Assembly: GCA_964471235.1 (NCBI GenBank)
Contig: CAYYGL010000001.1
Location: 1-64,000 of the forward strand
Direction: 5' to 3'
Length of the DNA stretch: 64,000 bases
Origin: CAYYGL01 sp964471235
Lineage (GTDB): Bacteria; Calditrichota; Calditrichia; RBG-13-44-9; J075
The number at the start of each line of letters is the position of its first letter. The stretch's first letter is position 1. Under the pieces are notes generated by a model. The model had not been told where the DNA came from. It saw nothing but the letters and a program-made list of their open reading frames with translations, and did not search any database. Made by a program: the position numbers and the translations under genes. Of this stretch, positions 35,183 through 45,100 are shown piece after piece.

Positions 35183-36370
35183 ATGCCTGACAAGAAAATA
35201 ACCGATTTTCCATTACAGGAGACTTGTAAGACGGTTTTCCCGAAGGTGTTGCATTTCCGGGAAATGCTGCATCGCTACCCGGAATTGGGCTGGCAGGAGT
35301 ATGAGACCACCCGGAGAATCCGGGAAATATTGCATGATCACGGCATCGAATCTTTTTCCACTCCCATGGAGACCGGTGGGGTGGTGGACTTTCAATTTCA
35401 TGAAAACCGACCCTACCTGTTGTTACGAGCGGATATTGATGCCTTGCCGATAACCGATGAGAAACGTGTTTCTTACCAATCGCAGAATTCGGGGGTGTGC
35501 CATGCCTGCGGGCATGATGTGCATACCGCGGTTGTCGTTGGGGTTGCCCTGTGTTTGCAGGAGCTGTCGGAAAAACCGCCGTTGAATGTTCGGCTGGTAT
35601 TCCAGCCGGCGGAAGAACCGATTCCCAGCGGGGCACCGAAAATGGTGGAAGCAGGGGTGCTAAAAAACGTGAAATACGCCCTGGGGATGCATGTGGACCC
35701 ACGGTTTCCGGTGGGAACAATCGTTTTAACCCCGGGGTGGGTAAATATGCAGAGCATCCGGTTGGATCTGACCCTGAAGGGACCGGGTGGGCACTCGTCA
35801 CGCCCCCAGGATACCGCCGATTTGCTCTGGATTGCCAGCCGGATTATACAAGATGGATACCAATTGGTATATCGCACCGTCAACCTGCTGGATTCCGATG
35901 TAATCCTTACTTTCACGGAAATTGAAGCTCGTCAGGGGTATAACGTCATCCCGCGATGGTTAACCATGTCCGGCACCTTGCGCCTGGCGGATGCCGAAAA
36001 GAAACAACGGTTTCTGGATAAATTCCGACGCTACCTTCATTTTTTGGCGGAAGAATCCGGCTGTCAAATTCACCTGAAAATCCAGGAGGGTGCACCAGCG
36101 ATTTATAATGATCCCAACTTAACCGAAATGCTGCAAAAGAACCTCTCCCGAAATTTCGAGATTCCGGTAACCCTAAATACTACCTACCGTACACCGGGCG
36201 CCGATGATTTCAGTTATTACAGCCAGGCTGTTCCCGGTGTTATGGTTCGTTTCGGCACCTCCGGTGAGGAACCGGCTCCCGGTCTGCATGAGGGATTATT
36301 TGACGTACCGCAGGAGGTCATTAGAATTGCCATGATGTTTTTTTTACACCAGGTTTATCACCTCAGGTAA
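35183..36370 (+). CDS. M20D-family amidohydrolase
   Basis: A 395-residue zinc aminoacylase/amidohydrolase of the IAA-amino-acid hydrolase (HipO) group. Metal-site segments: LRADIDALPI, the CHACGHDVHTA cluster, QPAEEPIPSGA with the catalytic Glu, GMHVDP and a late GADDFSYYSQ. A dimerisation domain lies in the middle (GPGGHSSRPQDT). It would release amino acids from N-acyl or N-aryl conjugates. Cytoplasmic. Confidence 0.92.
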   Translation: MPDKKITDFPLQETCKTVFPKVLHFREMLHRYPELGWQEYETTRRIREILHDHGIESFSTPMETGGVVDFQFHENRPYLLLRADIDALPITDEKRVSYQSQNSGVCHACGHDVHTAVVVGVALCLQELSEKPPLNVRLVFQPAEEPIPSGAPKMVEAGVLKNVKYALGMHVDPRFPVGTIVLTPGWVNMQSIRLDLTLKGPGGHSSRPQDTADLLWIASRIIQDGYQLVYRTVNLLDSDVILTFTEIEARQGYNVIPRWLTMSGTLRLADAEKKQRFLDKFRRYLHFLAEESGCQIHLKIQEGAPAIYNDPNLTEMLQKNLSRNFEIPVTLNTTYRTPGADDFSYYSQAVPGVMVRFGTSGEEPAPGLHEGLFDVPQEVIRIAMMFFLHQVYHLR

Positions 36371-36517
36371 GGGAAGAATGGTGGGAAAGTGATTGAGTGC
36401 ATTTCACAATGTGTCTGCATTGCAACTGTCTCACCGAACACCCTCCCACTGAATGCTGCATTACTGATCACTGATTATCACACCATGCAATCATTGCAGT
36501 TTGGTTACGGAACTCAC

Positions 36518-37066
36518 CTATTCCTCACTTTCGTCTAAATATTTTCCCGGGTTGCGATTAAAATCCTCGGATTTGCCTTTTGGAATACTCAACGACTCCC
36601 AGGCGTCGCCGGTAAAGTGTTTCGCCAGGAAAACGATTTGTCCCACATGGTAAGCATAGTGAGAGAGCTGTCGAAGCAGCGCCTGGCTAACCAACAGCGG
36701 CTCCCCGCGAATGGTGATGGTACGGCTTAAATCCGCTGGCGTCAATGTTTCCAGGGTATTGGTTAGAATTTGCCATCCGGTTTCCCATTGCTTATGGAGG
36801 TTGTTAAAATCATCATCTTGGGTAATTTCAAACTCCATATCCCGGTGACGATCCGGCTTCTCACCGTCGGTAGTAAGAAAATCGCGCCAGCGGGATCGCA
36901 TATTGCCGGCAAGGTGTTTCATGATCACCGCAATCGAATTGGATACCTCCTCATTCAGGGAGTCGAACATCTCTTCAGTGTTTACCTGGGATATCGCTCC
37001 ATCTGCCAGTTGACGCAGCCGGGAAAATTCCCGACGAATATCGGTTAAGAATTGCTCCAGATTCAT
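36518..37066 (-). CDS. DinB-like protein, DUF1572
   Basis: A 182-residue four-helix DinB-superfamily protein of the DUF1572 group. Metal His candidates are in IMKHLAGNM and LSHYAYHVGQIVFLAKH; the pattern RSRWRDFLTTDGEKPDRHRD is typical of the group. Its ATG overlaps the TGA of the upstream helicase gene (ATGA at 37063-37066), so it is made together with that restriction-type helicase. This coupling is unusual for the family. Function unknown. Confidence 0.85.
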   Translation of the reverse strand: MNLEQFLTDIRREFSRLRQLADGAISQVNTEEMFDSLNEEVSNSIAVIMKHLAGNMRSRWRDFLTTDGEKPDRHRDMEFEITQDDDFNNLHKQWETGWQILTNTLETLTPADLSRTITIRGEPLLVSQALLRQLSHYAYHVGQIVFLAKHFTGDAWESLSIPKGKSEDFNRNPGKYLDESEE

Positions 37067-39435
37067 ATTTTACCTCCGGTTGGTTTGTCGATAACGGGCA
37101 GGGATTTCCGTTTGTGCAGGGGCACTCCCTGCGAGTGAAATATCGTTATCTGTTGTGTATTGAATTCCAGCAAATAGTGTTGAATGATTAATTCCGCAAG
37201 ATGTTGAATTCTTTCCACATCGGAAAAAGTGTTGATAGTCAACTGTTCCGGTAGGGCATAAATTTTTTGCCCGTCGGCTTTTAATATTTTTGGCAAAATC
37301 TCCGGATGGATAATGAGATGATACAACTGCTGGGCAGATTTAAAGCGCAGTGTTTCCAGGTAAAGGCGATCCCAATCCACCACATCCCAGATATCTTTGT
37401 TGACAGCGACCGGTTTTGCACGGGATACTCCGGAGTTTCCTACTCCCTCTGATGTGATTTGTGAAAAAACCGGACGGATATCAACCCGGAGCTTTTTCAG
37501 GATGTTATTGTTCACGGAAACTTCTACTGCCGGTGCGTTCCCGTTTTCTGAAGAAACAGGTGGTGTTATTGCCGGCTCCAAAGCAGGTGTGGAGGATGTG
37601 CCGGGTCGATCCGTTCGCTTATCTCTTCCGTTTGTCTGAATCCCTTCTTTGACAATGGCGTTCAAAAAGGCGTTCATATAATCTGCGTTCAGTCCGTAAA
37701 TATAAAGTGTTTGTAAGCAGGCGATTTCCGGGCGGGCAGTGGCTTCTCTCCTCAGAGAAAAATCTTTTCCTTTCAGGCGAACCCCTCTACCGAATAGCTG
37801 AATAATCTGGGGACCTTCTCCTTTTCCCATGTTCATCAATACCATGGTCGAGACCCGCCAGCTATTCCACCCTTCGATAAATTTTTTTGCACCGATAAGC
37901 AGGTTGATGGGAGAACGGGCAGTATTGATATCCTCAAACAGGGAGGCGGAAAAGTAATCCGGTTTCACCTCGATTCCATTGCTTGCCAGCAGTTTTTTGA
38001 GCGGCGCAACATTTCCAACATGGATAATGCCGAAATAATTCCCGGCTCCGTTGGTTTTCAATCCTAATTCTCCATCGCCATGTAAAATTTCGTAAACTTC
38101 AAGTTCCCCGCTCCCATGAAATACCAGCCGGAATAACTTCTCCTGTTGTGCCTGCCGATCATCCGCTGGGGAATTAAGCAAGTCACCCACAGGGAGATTT
38201 GCCGGTATCGCCGATAGAATCCATTGGATGTGTTCCCATAATCGCCCCGGATCATGAAGAATTTTTTTCGGGGACATCGTGATTGAGAGGATGTCGGAAT
38301 CCTGCTTTTTTCCCGCCACCCGGCTGCCCACAAACACCCAGAGAGGTTTCTCAAGCTGGTAAGTGTTTATATCGATTTCTCCGGACTGAAAAAGGGAAAG
38401 CTGCCGGTAAAAGGTTGACAGTGCCCCGGACAGCACCCCCTGTTGCACTTCCGGTGTGTAGTGATCTTTATGAAGGTTCACCGCCTGGAACGCCTTGCCA
38501 TACCTGTCTTCATAGAAAAAACGGTAAGAAAAATCAAAAATAATGGATTTGGCATATTCCGAGAGTAGAAAGCTATTCTTGCCGATTACCTGGGCAAAAG
38601 TAGCACTGTATTCGATAATTATGCCCTGGGTTGCCAGTTTTTCCCGCAGGGTCTTCCAGCGTTTTTCCTCGGATTTCTGCCCCTTATGCCCCTCATCGAT
38701 GAAAATGAGGTTTTTCCCTTCAAAAGCCGCGACATCCACCCTTACCCCGCCGGAAAGTTTTTGGTCCATCAACTTGTGAATGTCGATGACCAATACCTCA
38801 TTTCGGCGGGTATAAAGGTTGTCCGGGTTGCCGTCATATAACTTTGCTGGTATGCCGCTCAGTTGATACTCCTGCCAGTGTTGACGGGACATACCTTCGT
38901 TTGGGGTGATCAGCAAAATATTATCCCAGGTGAAAGGGGTATAGTGCAGCACCTGCCAGTAGTTGATGTGCATAATCAAAGTTTTACCGCTGCCGGTTGC
39001 CATCCAGTAGGCAATTTTGTGTAGGTCCGGTTCATGAAATGGCGGAATTGACTGCGAATGACGTCGATTAAATTCTTCTAAAAACAAATTTAAGTCGGAT
39101 AAAAAGCCGGAGACATCGGTAAACAACCGGTCAAAATAGATTTCGCTGAACAGGGCTGCCAACTGCTGGAAGTATTTCAATCGGAATTGGGGTTGTTGAC
39201 GATTGGCGCGCAGACGGGATTGGTAGGAGTCAATCGATTGTTGGTAGTTGAATAATTTTTCCGGTGATAGTTTAGAACGCCCGCTTTGTTGTAAAGCATC
39301 CCAGAACGTATCATGGAACTTAACGGATGAAACAGGGGAGGGGAGAGGGAGTATTGCTCTCAGGCGAGCAAACTCATCCACCCCGAGTAAATCCAGGAAA
39401 AAATGAAACAGGACCAGGTGTTTTTGTAATTTCAT
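37063..39435 (-). CDS. type III restriction-type DEAD/DEAH helicase (Res-like)
   Basis: A 790-residue superfamily 2 ATPase of the type III restriction Res group. Motifs: Walker A ATGSGKT (146-152), DEGH (247-250), SAT (277-279) and the late QLFGRGVRLKG (motif VI). Known Res proteins are often longer and end in a PD-(D/E)XK nuclease; here the C-terminal 180 residues show no such motif. A candidate nuclease is the separate gene just upstream. The matching methylase is about 9 kb away on the same strand. Probably the DNA-translocating part of a defence system. Confidence 0.85.
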   Translation of the reverse strand: MKLQKHLVLFHFFLDLLGVDEFARLRAILPLPSPVSSVKFHDTFWDALQQSGRSKLSPEKLFNYQQSIDSYQSRLRANRQQPQFRLKYFQQLAALFSEIYFDRLFTDVSGFLSDLNLFLEEFNRRHSQSIPPFHEPDLHKIAYWMATGSGKTLIMHINYWQVLHYTPFTWDNILLITPNEGMSRQHWQEYQLSGIPAKLYDGNPDNLYTRRNEVLVIDIHKLMDQKLSGGVRVDVAAFEGKNLIFIDEGHKGQKSEEKRWKTLREKLATQGIIIEYSATFAQVIGKNSFLLSEYAKSIIFDFSYRFFYEDRYGKAFQAVNLHKDHYTPEVQQGVLSGALSTFYRQLSLFQSGEIDINTYQLEKPLWVFVGSRVAGKKQDSDILSITMSPKKILHDPGRLWEHIQWILSAIPANLPVGDLLNSPADDRQAQQEKLFRLVFHGSGELEVYEILHGDGELGLKTNGAGNYFGIIHVGNVAPLKKLLASNGIEVKPDYFSASLFEDINTARSPINLLIGAKKFIEGWNSWRVSTMVLMNMGKGEGPQIIQLFGRGVRLKGKDFSLRREATARPEIACLQTLYIYGLNADYMNAFLNAIVKEGIQTNGRDKRTDRPGTSSTPALEPAITPPVSSENGNAPAVEVSVNNNILKKLRVDIRPVFSQITSEGVGNSGVSRAKPVAVNKDIWDVVDWDRLYLETLRFKSAQQLYHLIIHPEILPKILKADGQKIYALPEQLTINTFSDVERIQHLAELIIQHYLLEFNTQQITIFHSQGVPLHKRKSLPVIDKPTGGKI

Positions 39436-39495
39436 CGCAAGCTTATATCATCATTCGGATAATTATAACTTTATGTCAATTCGATATAAAAAAAT

Positions 39496-39541
39496 AGAAC
39501 GCGGATGGACCCGGATGACCCGGATTTTCGCAGATTTTTTT
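39496..39541. repeat. degenerate CGGAT-rich tandem repeat
   Basis: Between the helicase and nuclease-like genes, units of 9-10 bp recur: GCGGATGGAC, CCGGATGAC, CCGGATTTT, CGCAGATTTTTT. Intergenic CGGAT-type repeats of this kind occur in many unrelated bacteria. Non-coding. Confidence 0.6.
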
Positions 39542-39603
39542 GATATGATAACCAATCATCCATGTAAATCATCATTTGGGTTCTATGTCAAGTTACGTCG
39601 AAC

Positions 39604-40425
39604 TCACGTTAACTTATTTAAAAGCCAATCGCCCAGGAATTTGTCAAGTGTCATTTTGTGCATCTCATTATATCCAAACAAAATTCTCTGTTCCTTGCGA
39701 TGGGGGTCGAAGAATGCCGGCGAGCGCACCGCTAACTTTCTCTCCTGCATAAAATTGTAAATATAGCAGGTGGTTGTGTCCTGTTCCGGTAAAAACATCA
39801 GGTAAAAGCGAAAATTTTTCAGCATCTCCGGGTTAACAATATCCGTAACAATTTCCCGAAACGAAAGATATTGCCCATGCCCGATGCTGCCGCCTCCCTG
39901 AGTATAGAGCTTTTCTTCCAGCAATGTCAACCGATTATCGGCTTCGTGAAAAATCAGAAAATCAATGTCAGTGCTGGCAACCCTGCCGTACATATTCAGG
40001 CGTAAAAATTTGCTTAATGACGATACCCGGGCACTTTCCCTGATCGTTGCGGTGCTGGGTTGCCACTCTTCTTTGCCATCACACTTTAAGACTTGTAATA
40101 AAAATTTTGCCAGATGGTCCGGATTCTCAAATGACTTTTGGGTGGCGGCTTTTAAGCTTCGGATATGGATTCGGTCCTCTTCCCAGAAGATGTTTCCCAG
40201 TCGCAATCCAGCGGTAAAAAATGGTGCTATCTGCAGTAAGGCATTGTCCTCAAACTCCCTCTCACTCTTACATTCTTTCAGCAAAATATATCGGGAAGCC
40301 GGATTCGGATTAATCCGATGGAGGCAGGTGGCAAAGAACAAATTGCGAAAAATCCGAAAGTCAAAAATTGCATTCAAACGACTGGGACGGGTGCCATAAA
40401 TTTCATCTTTTACCGGTTTTGCCAT
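39604..40425 (-). CDS. putative PD-(D/E)XK-like nuclease of the restriction locus
   Basis: A 273-residue protein with no family I can name. Residues 147-190 look like a PD-(D/E)XK core: D153/D155 in STDIDFLIFH, then LTLLEEKLY with E170-x-K172, and a following helix with Q185. It lies 168 bp upstream of the Res-like helicase on the same strand, and the helicase has no visible nuclease. I infer that it supplies the cleavage activity. Its ATG 40425 has no clear ribosome-binding site. The alternative is a specificity or regulatory subunit. Confidence 0.6.
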   Translation of the reverse strand: MAKPVKDEIYGTRPSRLNAIFDFRIFRNLFFATCLHRINPNPASRYILLKECKSEREFEDNALLQIAPFFTAGLRLGNIFWEEDRIHIRSLKAATQKSFENPDHLAKFLLQVLKCDGKEEWQPSTATIRESARVSSLSKFLRLNMYGRVASTDIDFLIFHEADNRLTLLEEKLYTQGGGSIGHGQYLSFREIVTDIVNPEMLKNFRFYLMFLPEQDTTTCYIYNFMQERKLAVRSPAFFDPHRKEQRILFGYNEMHKMTLDKFLGDWLLNKLT

Positions 40426-40489
40426 GTATTAAGTTGCGTTTGTTGCTGTTAAATAGATTTTGAACACTACATTACTTATGTAAAAATTT

Positions 40490-40996
40490 TTAAGTTAAAT
40501 TGGGTACCCAAACTGAAAAATATTTTAGCCTAAAGTCAATATCCATTTTTATTCCGGCATCCACAAGGCAGTTAATACCTAATATGGGGCGCGCTTCTTT
40601 CCATTCATTACGGTAAGAATGATTGAAAATAGCTGCTCCACCATTCACATCAATGCGATAAGGATAGTTAGCAAAATTAGGCAAATTACTGCACAACCAG
40701 AGCGTTAAATCACGCGTGGGTTTTCGAGTCATGCTGCCATCCGAAAGTTCTACATCCACGAGACCGCCGATAGGACCACTGAGTGAAATACCTACTTTCG
40801 AAAGAGTCTCCTTTGTTATAATGGCATGGCTACAACCGGTATCGATCATAAATTCTATTGCCGGGGCTCCCATGGGAGGTGTATCAACAAATGGTTCGGA
40901 AATGAGCATCAAAACCCGAATTTCGTTAAAAGATTTAAGGGATTGGTCACTGGATCTGAATTTAGCAAATGGCATTTTATGAATAAACAAGTTCAT
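40490..40996 (-). CDS. retropepsin-like aspartic protease
   Basis: A 168-residue protein with the aspartic-protease motif D52-T53-G54 (EFMIDTGCSHAIITKETL) followed by hydrophobic strands, and a late ILGINCLVDAGIKMDID segment like the ILG flap/alpha part of retropepsin-type (clan AA) proteins. One DTG per chain means a dimer would be needed. No signal peptide, so cytoplasmic. The start is ATG 40996 behind AGGAGGG, next to the stop (41001) of the DUF5678-like gene, so the two are coupled. Last gene of the signalling cassette. Confidence 0.8.
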   Translation of the reverse strand: MNLFIHKMPFAKFRSSDQSLKSFNEIRVLMLISEPFVDTPPMGAPAIEFMIDTGCSHAIITKETLSKVGISLSGPIGGLVDVELSDGSMTRKPTRDLTLWLCSNLPNFANYPYRIDVNGGAAIFNHSYRNEWKEARPILGINCLVDAGIKMDIDFRLKYFSVWVPNLT

Positions 40997-41000
40997 GATC

Positions 41001-41696
41001 TTATCCCTCCTGGGTGACAACATTTATGTATCTCCGTAAGTCAAGAGGAGGAGGTAATGGTTCAATTCGTCTTACCAAAATTTCATTCAAATTATAATTT
41101 TCTTTTTTTAAGACTTTATATATTTCTTTTTTTGACGGTTCAATAGCTATTCGAGATTCTCCTCGGTAGGCTACCCATTTACCGGGTGCGGTTTCCATAA
41201 GCAATGGAAGTTCTTGTTGAAATTTTTCCCATCCGATTGATTGGAATTCAGATAGTAACAACGTATCGAACCGTTTTGTGATACGTTCTATCGTAAAATC
41301 GATGAGTCGATCTATCTCCCGGGTTTGAAAAGGGGGAGATTCTTTAACTTGTTTTAATAAGTTCAAATCTTCAACTTCACCACATTCACACATCCACCAC
41401 AGCGAAGCAATGAAATCTTCTTCTGTTGCCGGAGAAACTAAATCTAACCGGCGAGTGAGCTTCTCATAAGTGAAGGGAATAATATGCCATTCTTTTTCAA
41501 TTTTTTGCCATTCGTTATTGCTGCAATGTTTGGCGCTGTGAATTATGCCTGAAAGGCAACTTCCGATTAATGTGGCGACCTGGCGTTCGAAGTCCAATTC
41601 TTTTTCCGGAAGGATATATTTTTCGCTTACTTGGATTGCCTGATGAAGATTGCTAAAGAGTTCCTGAACTCCCGGGGGGTTATGAAGTGAGATCAT
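41001..41696 (-). CDS. protein with C-terminal DUF5678-like domain
   Basis: A 231-residue protein. The last 70 residues (GKWVAYRGESRIAIEPSKKE, then ILVRRIEPLPP) resemble DUF5678, a small domain often encoded next to retropepsin-like proteases, as here. The first 160 residues are helical and unassigned (ASLWWMCECGEVED is notable for two Cys). Soluble. It starts 2 bp after the receiver gene and ends 4 bp before the protease start. It could be the substrate or partner of the protease. Confidence 0.65.
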   Translation of the reverse strand: MISLHNPPGVQELFSNLHQAIQVSEKYILPEKELDFERQVATLIGSCLSGIIHSAKHCSNNEWQKIEKEWHIIPFTYEKLTRRLDLVSPATEEDFIASLWWMCECGEVEDLNLLKQVKESPPFQTREIDRLIDFTIERITKRFDTLLLSEFQSIGWEKFQQELPLLMETAPGKWVAYRGESRIAIEPSKKEIYKVLKKENYNLNEILVRRIEPLPPPLDLRRYINVVTQEG

Positions 41697-41698
41697 TT

Positions 41699-42118
41699 TT
41701 ATCTTTTTCCCTTCTCATTTTTGTTTAATATGTTGTTAATCTCTTCAACCAACTCAAACTCTAATAAGTTTATTTTTCTGAAGAACCAACAATTTTTTTC
41801 TGTATAAAATTTCTCAGCGATGTTCGGATCAGCTACATGGGTAAAAATAATCACCGGAAGAGTTTTATTAACCTCCCTGATTTTTTCATAAAAACGAATT
41901 CCGGTACGAAATCCCATCTGTGTGTCATCCAGGTTAAAGCTCTTTCCTGGCGGCATCATAATATCCAAAATTATTAACTCAATTCTTTTAGAATGTTCTG
42001 TAAGAAAATAAAGAGCATCATCCACATCCGTGCATAATTTAACTGAATAACCGGACTCTTCCAATTCCATAATATAGTTCTCCATTCTTCTTTTTTCGTC
42101 ATCAACGAAAAGTATCAT
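41699..42118 (-). CDS. receiver-only response regulator
   Basis: A 139-residue receiver domain with D6-D7, phosphoacceptor D52 (LIILDIMMPPG), a Thr in VIIFTHV and a Lys near the end (FFRKINLLE). No output domain. An 11-residue insertion after the phospho-Asp (GKSFNLDDTQM) is unusual. It overlaps the end of the large GAF histidine kinase by 17 bp and has a strong AAAGGAG, so it is the likely phosphate acceptor. Confidence 0.88.
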   Translation of the reverse strand: MILFVDDEKRRMENYIMELEESGYSVKLCTDVDDALYFLTEHSKRIELIILDIMMPPGKSFNLDDTQMGFRTGIRFYEKIREVNKTLPVIIFTHVADPNIAEKFYTEKNCWFFRKINLLEFELVEEINNILNKNEKGKR

Positions 42119-45100
42119 GGGGGAACTCCTTTAATCTTTTGGGAATTAAAACATGAAATTCGGTTGGCTTATACCGGTTTTTTAAAATTAAATCCCCCCC
42201 CAACTCCTGCATTGTTTTTTTAGCGATTGGTAATCCCAATCCAGTGCCTGCCACATCTTTATTTATCGCTTCCGGCGTGCGATAACCTTCTTCAAAAATT
42301 TTTTCTTCATAACTCTTACGAATCCCAATACCCCAATCTTTAAACTTGATAATATAATACTCCCGGTCTTCATCTAAATCAATTCGGATCGCAAATTTTT
42401 CAGGGTCATCTTCTGCGTATTTTATCGCATTTGTCAATAGGTTGTGAACAACAGAATTCAATTTGGAACGATTTACGTAAATTTTTATTTTATGGGCATC
42501 TTTTACGTTAAAATAAATTTTTTTGTAATCAAGCCCCTTACCCACTACCAACGGATTGAACTGCTTAATTGACTTGATGATAATATCACGGTAAACAATG
42601 GTGCGTTCCTTTTTAGAACTCGGCGATTCACCGCCCAGTAAATGTTGTATCTCCTCTATTTTCAATTTTAATATTTCACAATCTGTCAGTATATCATCAA
42701 GCTTGGCTTTATAAAGGTGAGATGGGAGGTTCGGCAACCTTCGTTTTAAGAAAGATGTGTTGCTTCTGATGCCACCAAGTGCAGAATTAAATTCATGTTG
42801 AATTTTTTCCAATAATAGTTGTCTGTGTTGCTCCAGTGCTTTTACACTATATTCCACTAATCCTTTTAAGATTTGAACATCTCGTTCATAAATATATTTA
42901 CGATAACCTTTTTGATAGCCTGCTTCTACCGTTCCCATGACCTGGTTCTTTTTTGCGGTTGCAATCATCGGAATATAGACTCGTAACAAGCGATCATGAT
43001 GGAACCGCTTATAAATATGAGTATCATATCTTTTGTCATCACTCCCCGGTGCCTCAATTTGTCTATTCCTGACCACATCTGCCTGGATATCGTTACTGTT
43101 CAAGGAGTGAATTGCTAATTGTTTGAAGATTTCTTTTTCTTCATCCGGGATCCCAACCACATATTCAGTTTGAATCCTATTTAGCTCTGGAATGACAAAC
43201 GAAATGTTTACATATTCATATCCCAACGTTTCGGTAATGGCTTTTGAAACAATTTGAACAATTTCAGTTCGGTCACTGGTGCCAACAATCTCCTTCTCAA
43301 ATTGTGCCATCTGGGTTAATTTCTGGTCGAAATCTAATTTCTCGAACATAATAGCAGCATGACGGGCTAAAGACCACAAAATCACCTCATCGGATTTGGA
43401 AAATGCATTGAGGGCAGGGCTTTCAATATTCAACACACCAATCGGTTTTGACCCCCATCGAATTTCTTTTCCCACCCGAACTTCAGCATTGGAAATCACT
43501 ATCGGAACTGCTAATTCGGAACGGGTATCATCCCAACATTTAACGTAAATATCCTTCCACTCACTGCTATGGACATTTCCCACTCGGATAGGTCGTTCGG
43601 CGGACAAAGCCTTCCCGGTAATTCCCCGACCTAATTTAAGAGAATGTTTTCGGGGAGGTGAGCCACTGTATTCAACCAGATGTAATAAGCCGGTTTTAAA
43701 ATCCAGCCGACTCACCCAACCTCTTTCCGAGTCTACCAATTTTAATCCTTCATCCAAAACCAACCTCAACAGTTCGTTGACATCTCGTGTTTCTGCCATT
43801 TGTTTAATAACTTTATTAAGCTTTTGAAACCGGCGTCTGCTGTTTAAATTTTCAATGGCAACCGAGGTCTGTAAAGCCAGGGTTTTGAAAATGTTTTTAT
43901 GCCATTTGGTAAAATGACGTTCATGTTGGAACGAATATACTTCAATAATGCCAATTACTTTTTTTCCATAGGATAATGGCATTGCCAGCATGGATTTCCA
44001 ACCTAAATTTTTAACTAATCTGTAATAAGGATGAGTCTCTATGACACTGGCATCTTCCAGATAGTAAGGTTTGTTTTTCAGTAAAAAGCGGGTTAAACAT
44101 TTACTATCATTTCGTAGTACCAAATCCTTAAGGGGGGCTCCCTGCCCTTCCGGGATACTGTATTCTGAAACTACGAAACCATCTTTATTCTTATCATGTA
44201 GCCACACAATACAGATTGGTTCGCTCATCAAATCTTGGGTTAAATTCACCACCTTTTTTAATAATACATCCAATGATTCTAAATGAGTCATCAATTCCGG
44301 TAGCTGGAGCAATATATCGTTTAGCATGGCTTGCTCAATCGCCAGAGCTACTTTCTGAAGCACTTTTAGTAGGGATGGAAAATCATCCGAGTTAAAAGCA
44401 TCCGGTTTACTTTTTCCTACACTCACCGTAGCAATAACAGCATCTCCTGACTTGATAGGAGCACAATAAATTGAATCACCAATATTAAACCCGCCATATT
44501 TGGGGTCAGTGGAAGCATTGCGACAGTAATAAGGTTTTTTAGTTTTTGCAACATATCCTGCAATACCCTTTTCTATAGGAAACGAATGTTGAATTTGAGT
44601 GCCAATCCGGGGATATATGGCTTTAAGTTCCAGTCGATTGGTGGCTTTATTCCAAATTCTCAAACAACACGAATCGGCGTTGGTTATTTTTGCACAAGTT
44701 TCGACAATTCGGCTCAGCTTTTGCTGAAATTCCCCGGCATCTACATTTTCATAAGAGATTTCAGCGGAAGTATCTAACAATTGAGATTGGTATCGTAAAA
44801 TTTGACTTTCGCGCATTAATTCGGCTTTCTGGATTGAGAATGCAGCGTGATTGGCAAAAATACCGAATAATTCCTTTTCCCAAACTTTAAAATGGCGTTT
44901 GGTTTTGGTATATAAATTAAGCATGCCAATTAACTTCTCTTCTCCAAACCACATTGGGGCACTCAAAAGCGATATCCAACCTCTCTGTTTTGCTTCGCGA
45001 GGATGACTATACATAGAGTTCGGTTTGGTAACGTCTTCAAGATACCCAACTTTTTTACCGGTTAAATGTTGTTGAATCCCTGGAAAATGAATATCCAATT

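Noticed and set aside
34998..35801. 267-codon minus-strand frame over the M20 gene start
   Set aside because: It is a Pro/His-rich shadow of the hydrolase gene, which has all active-site motifs in the plus-strand frame.
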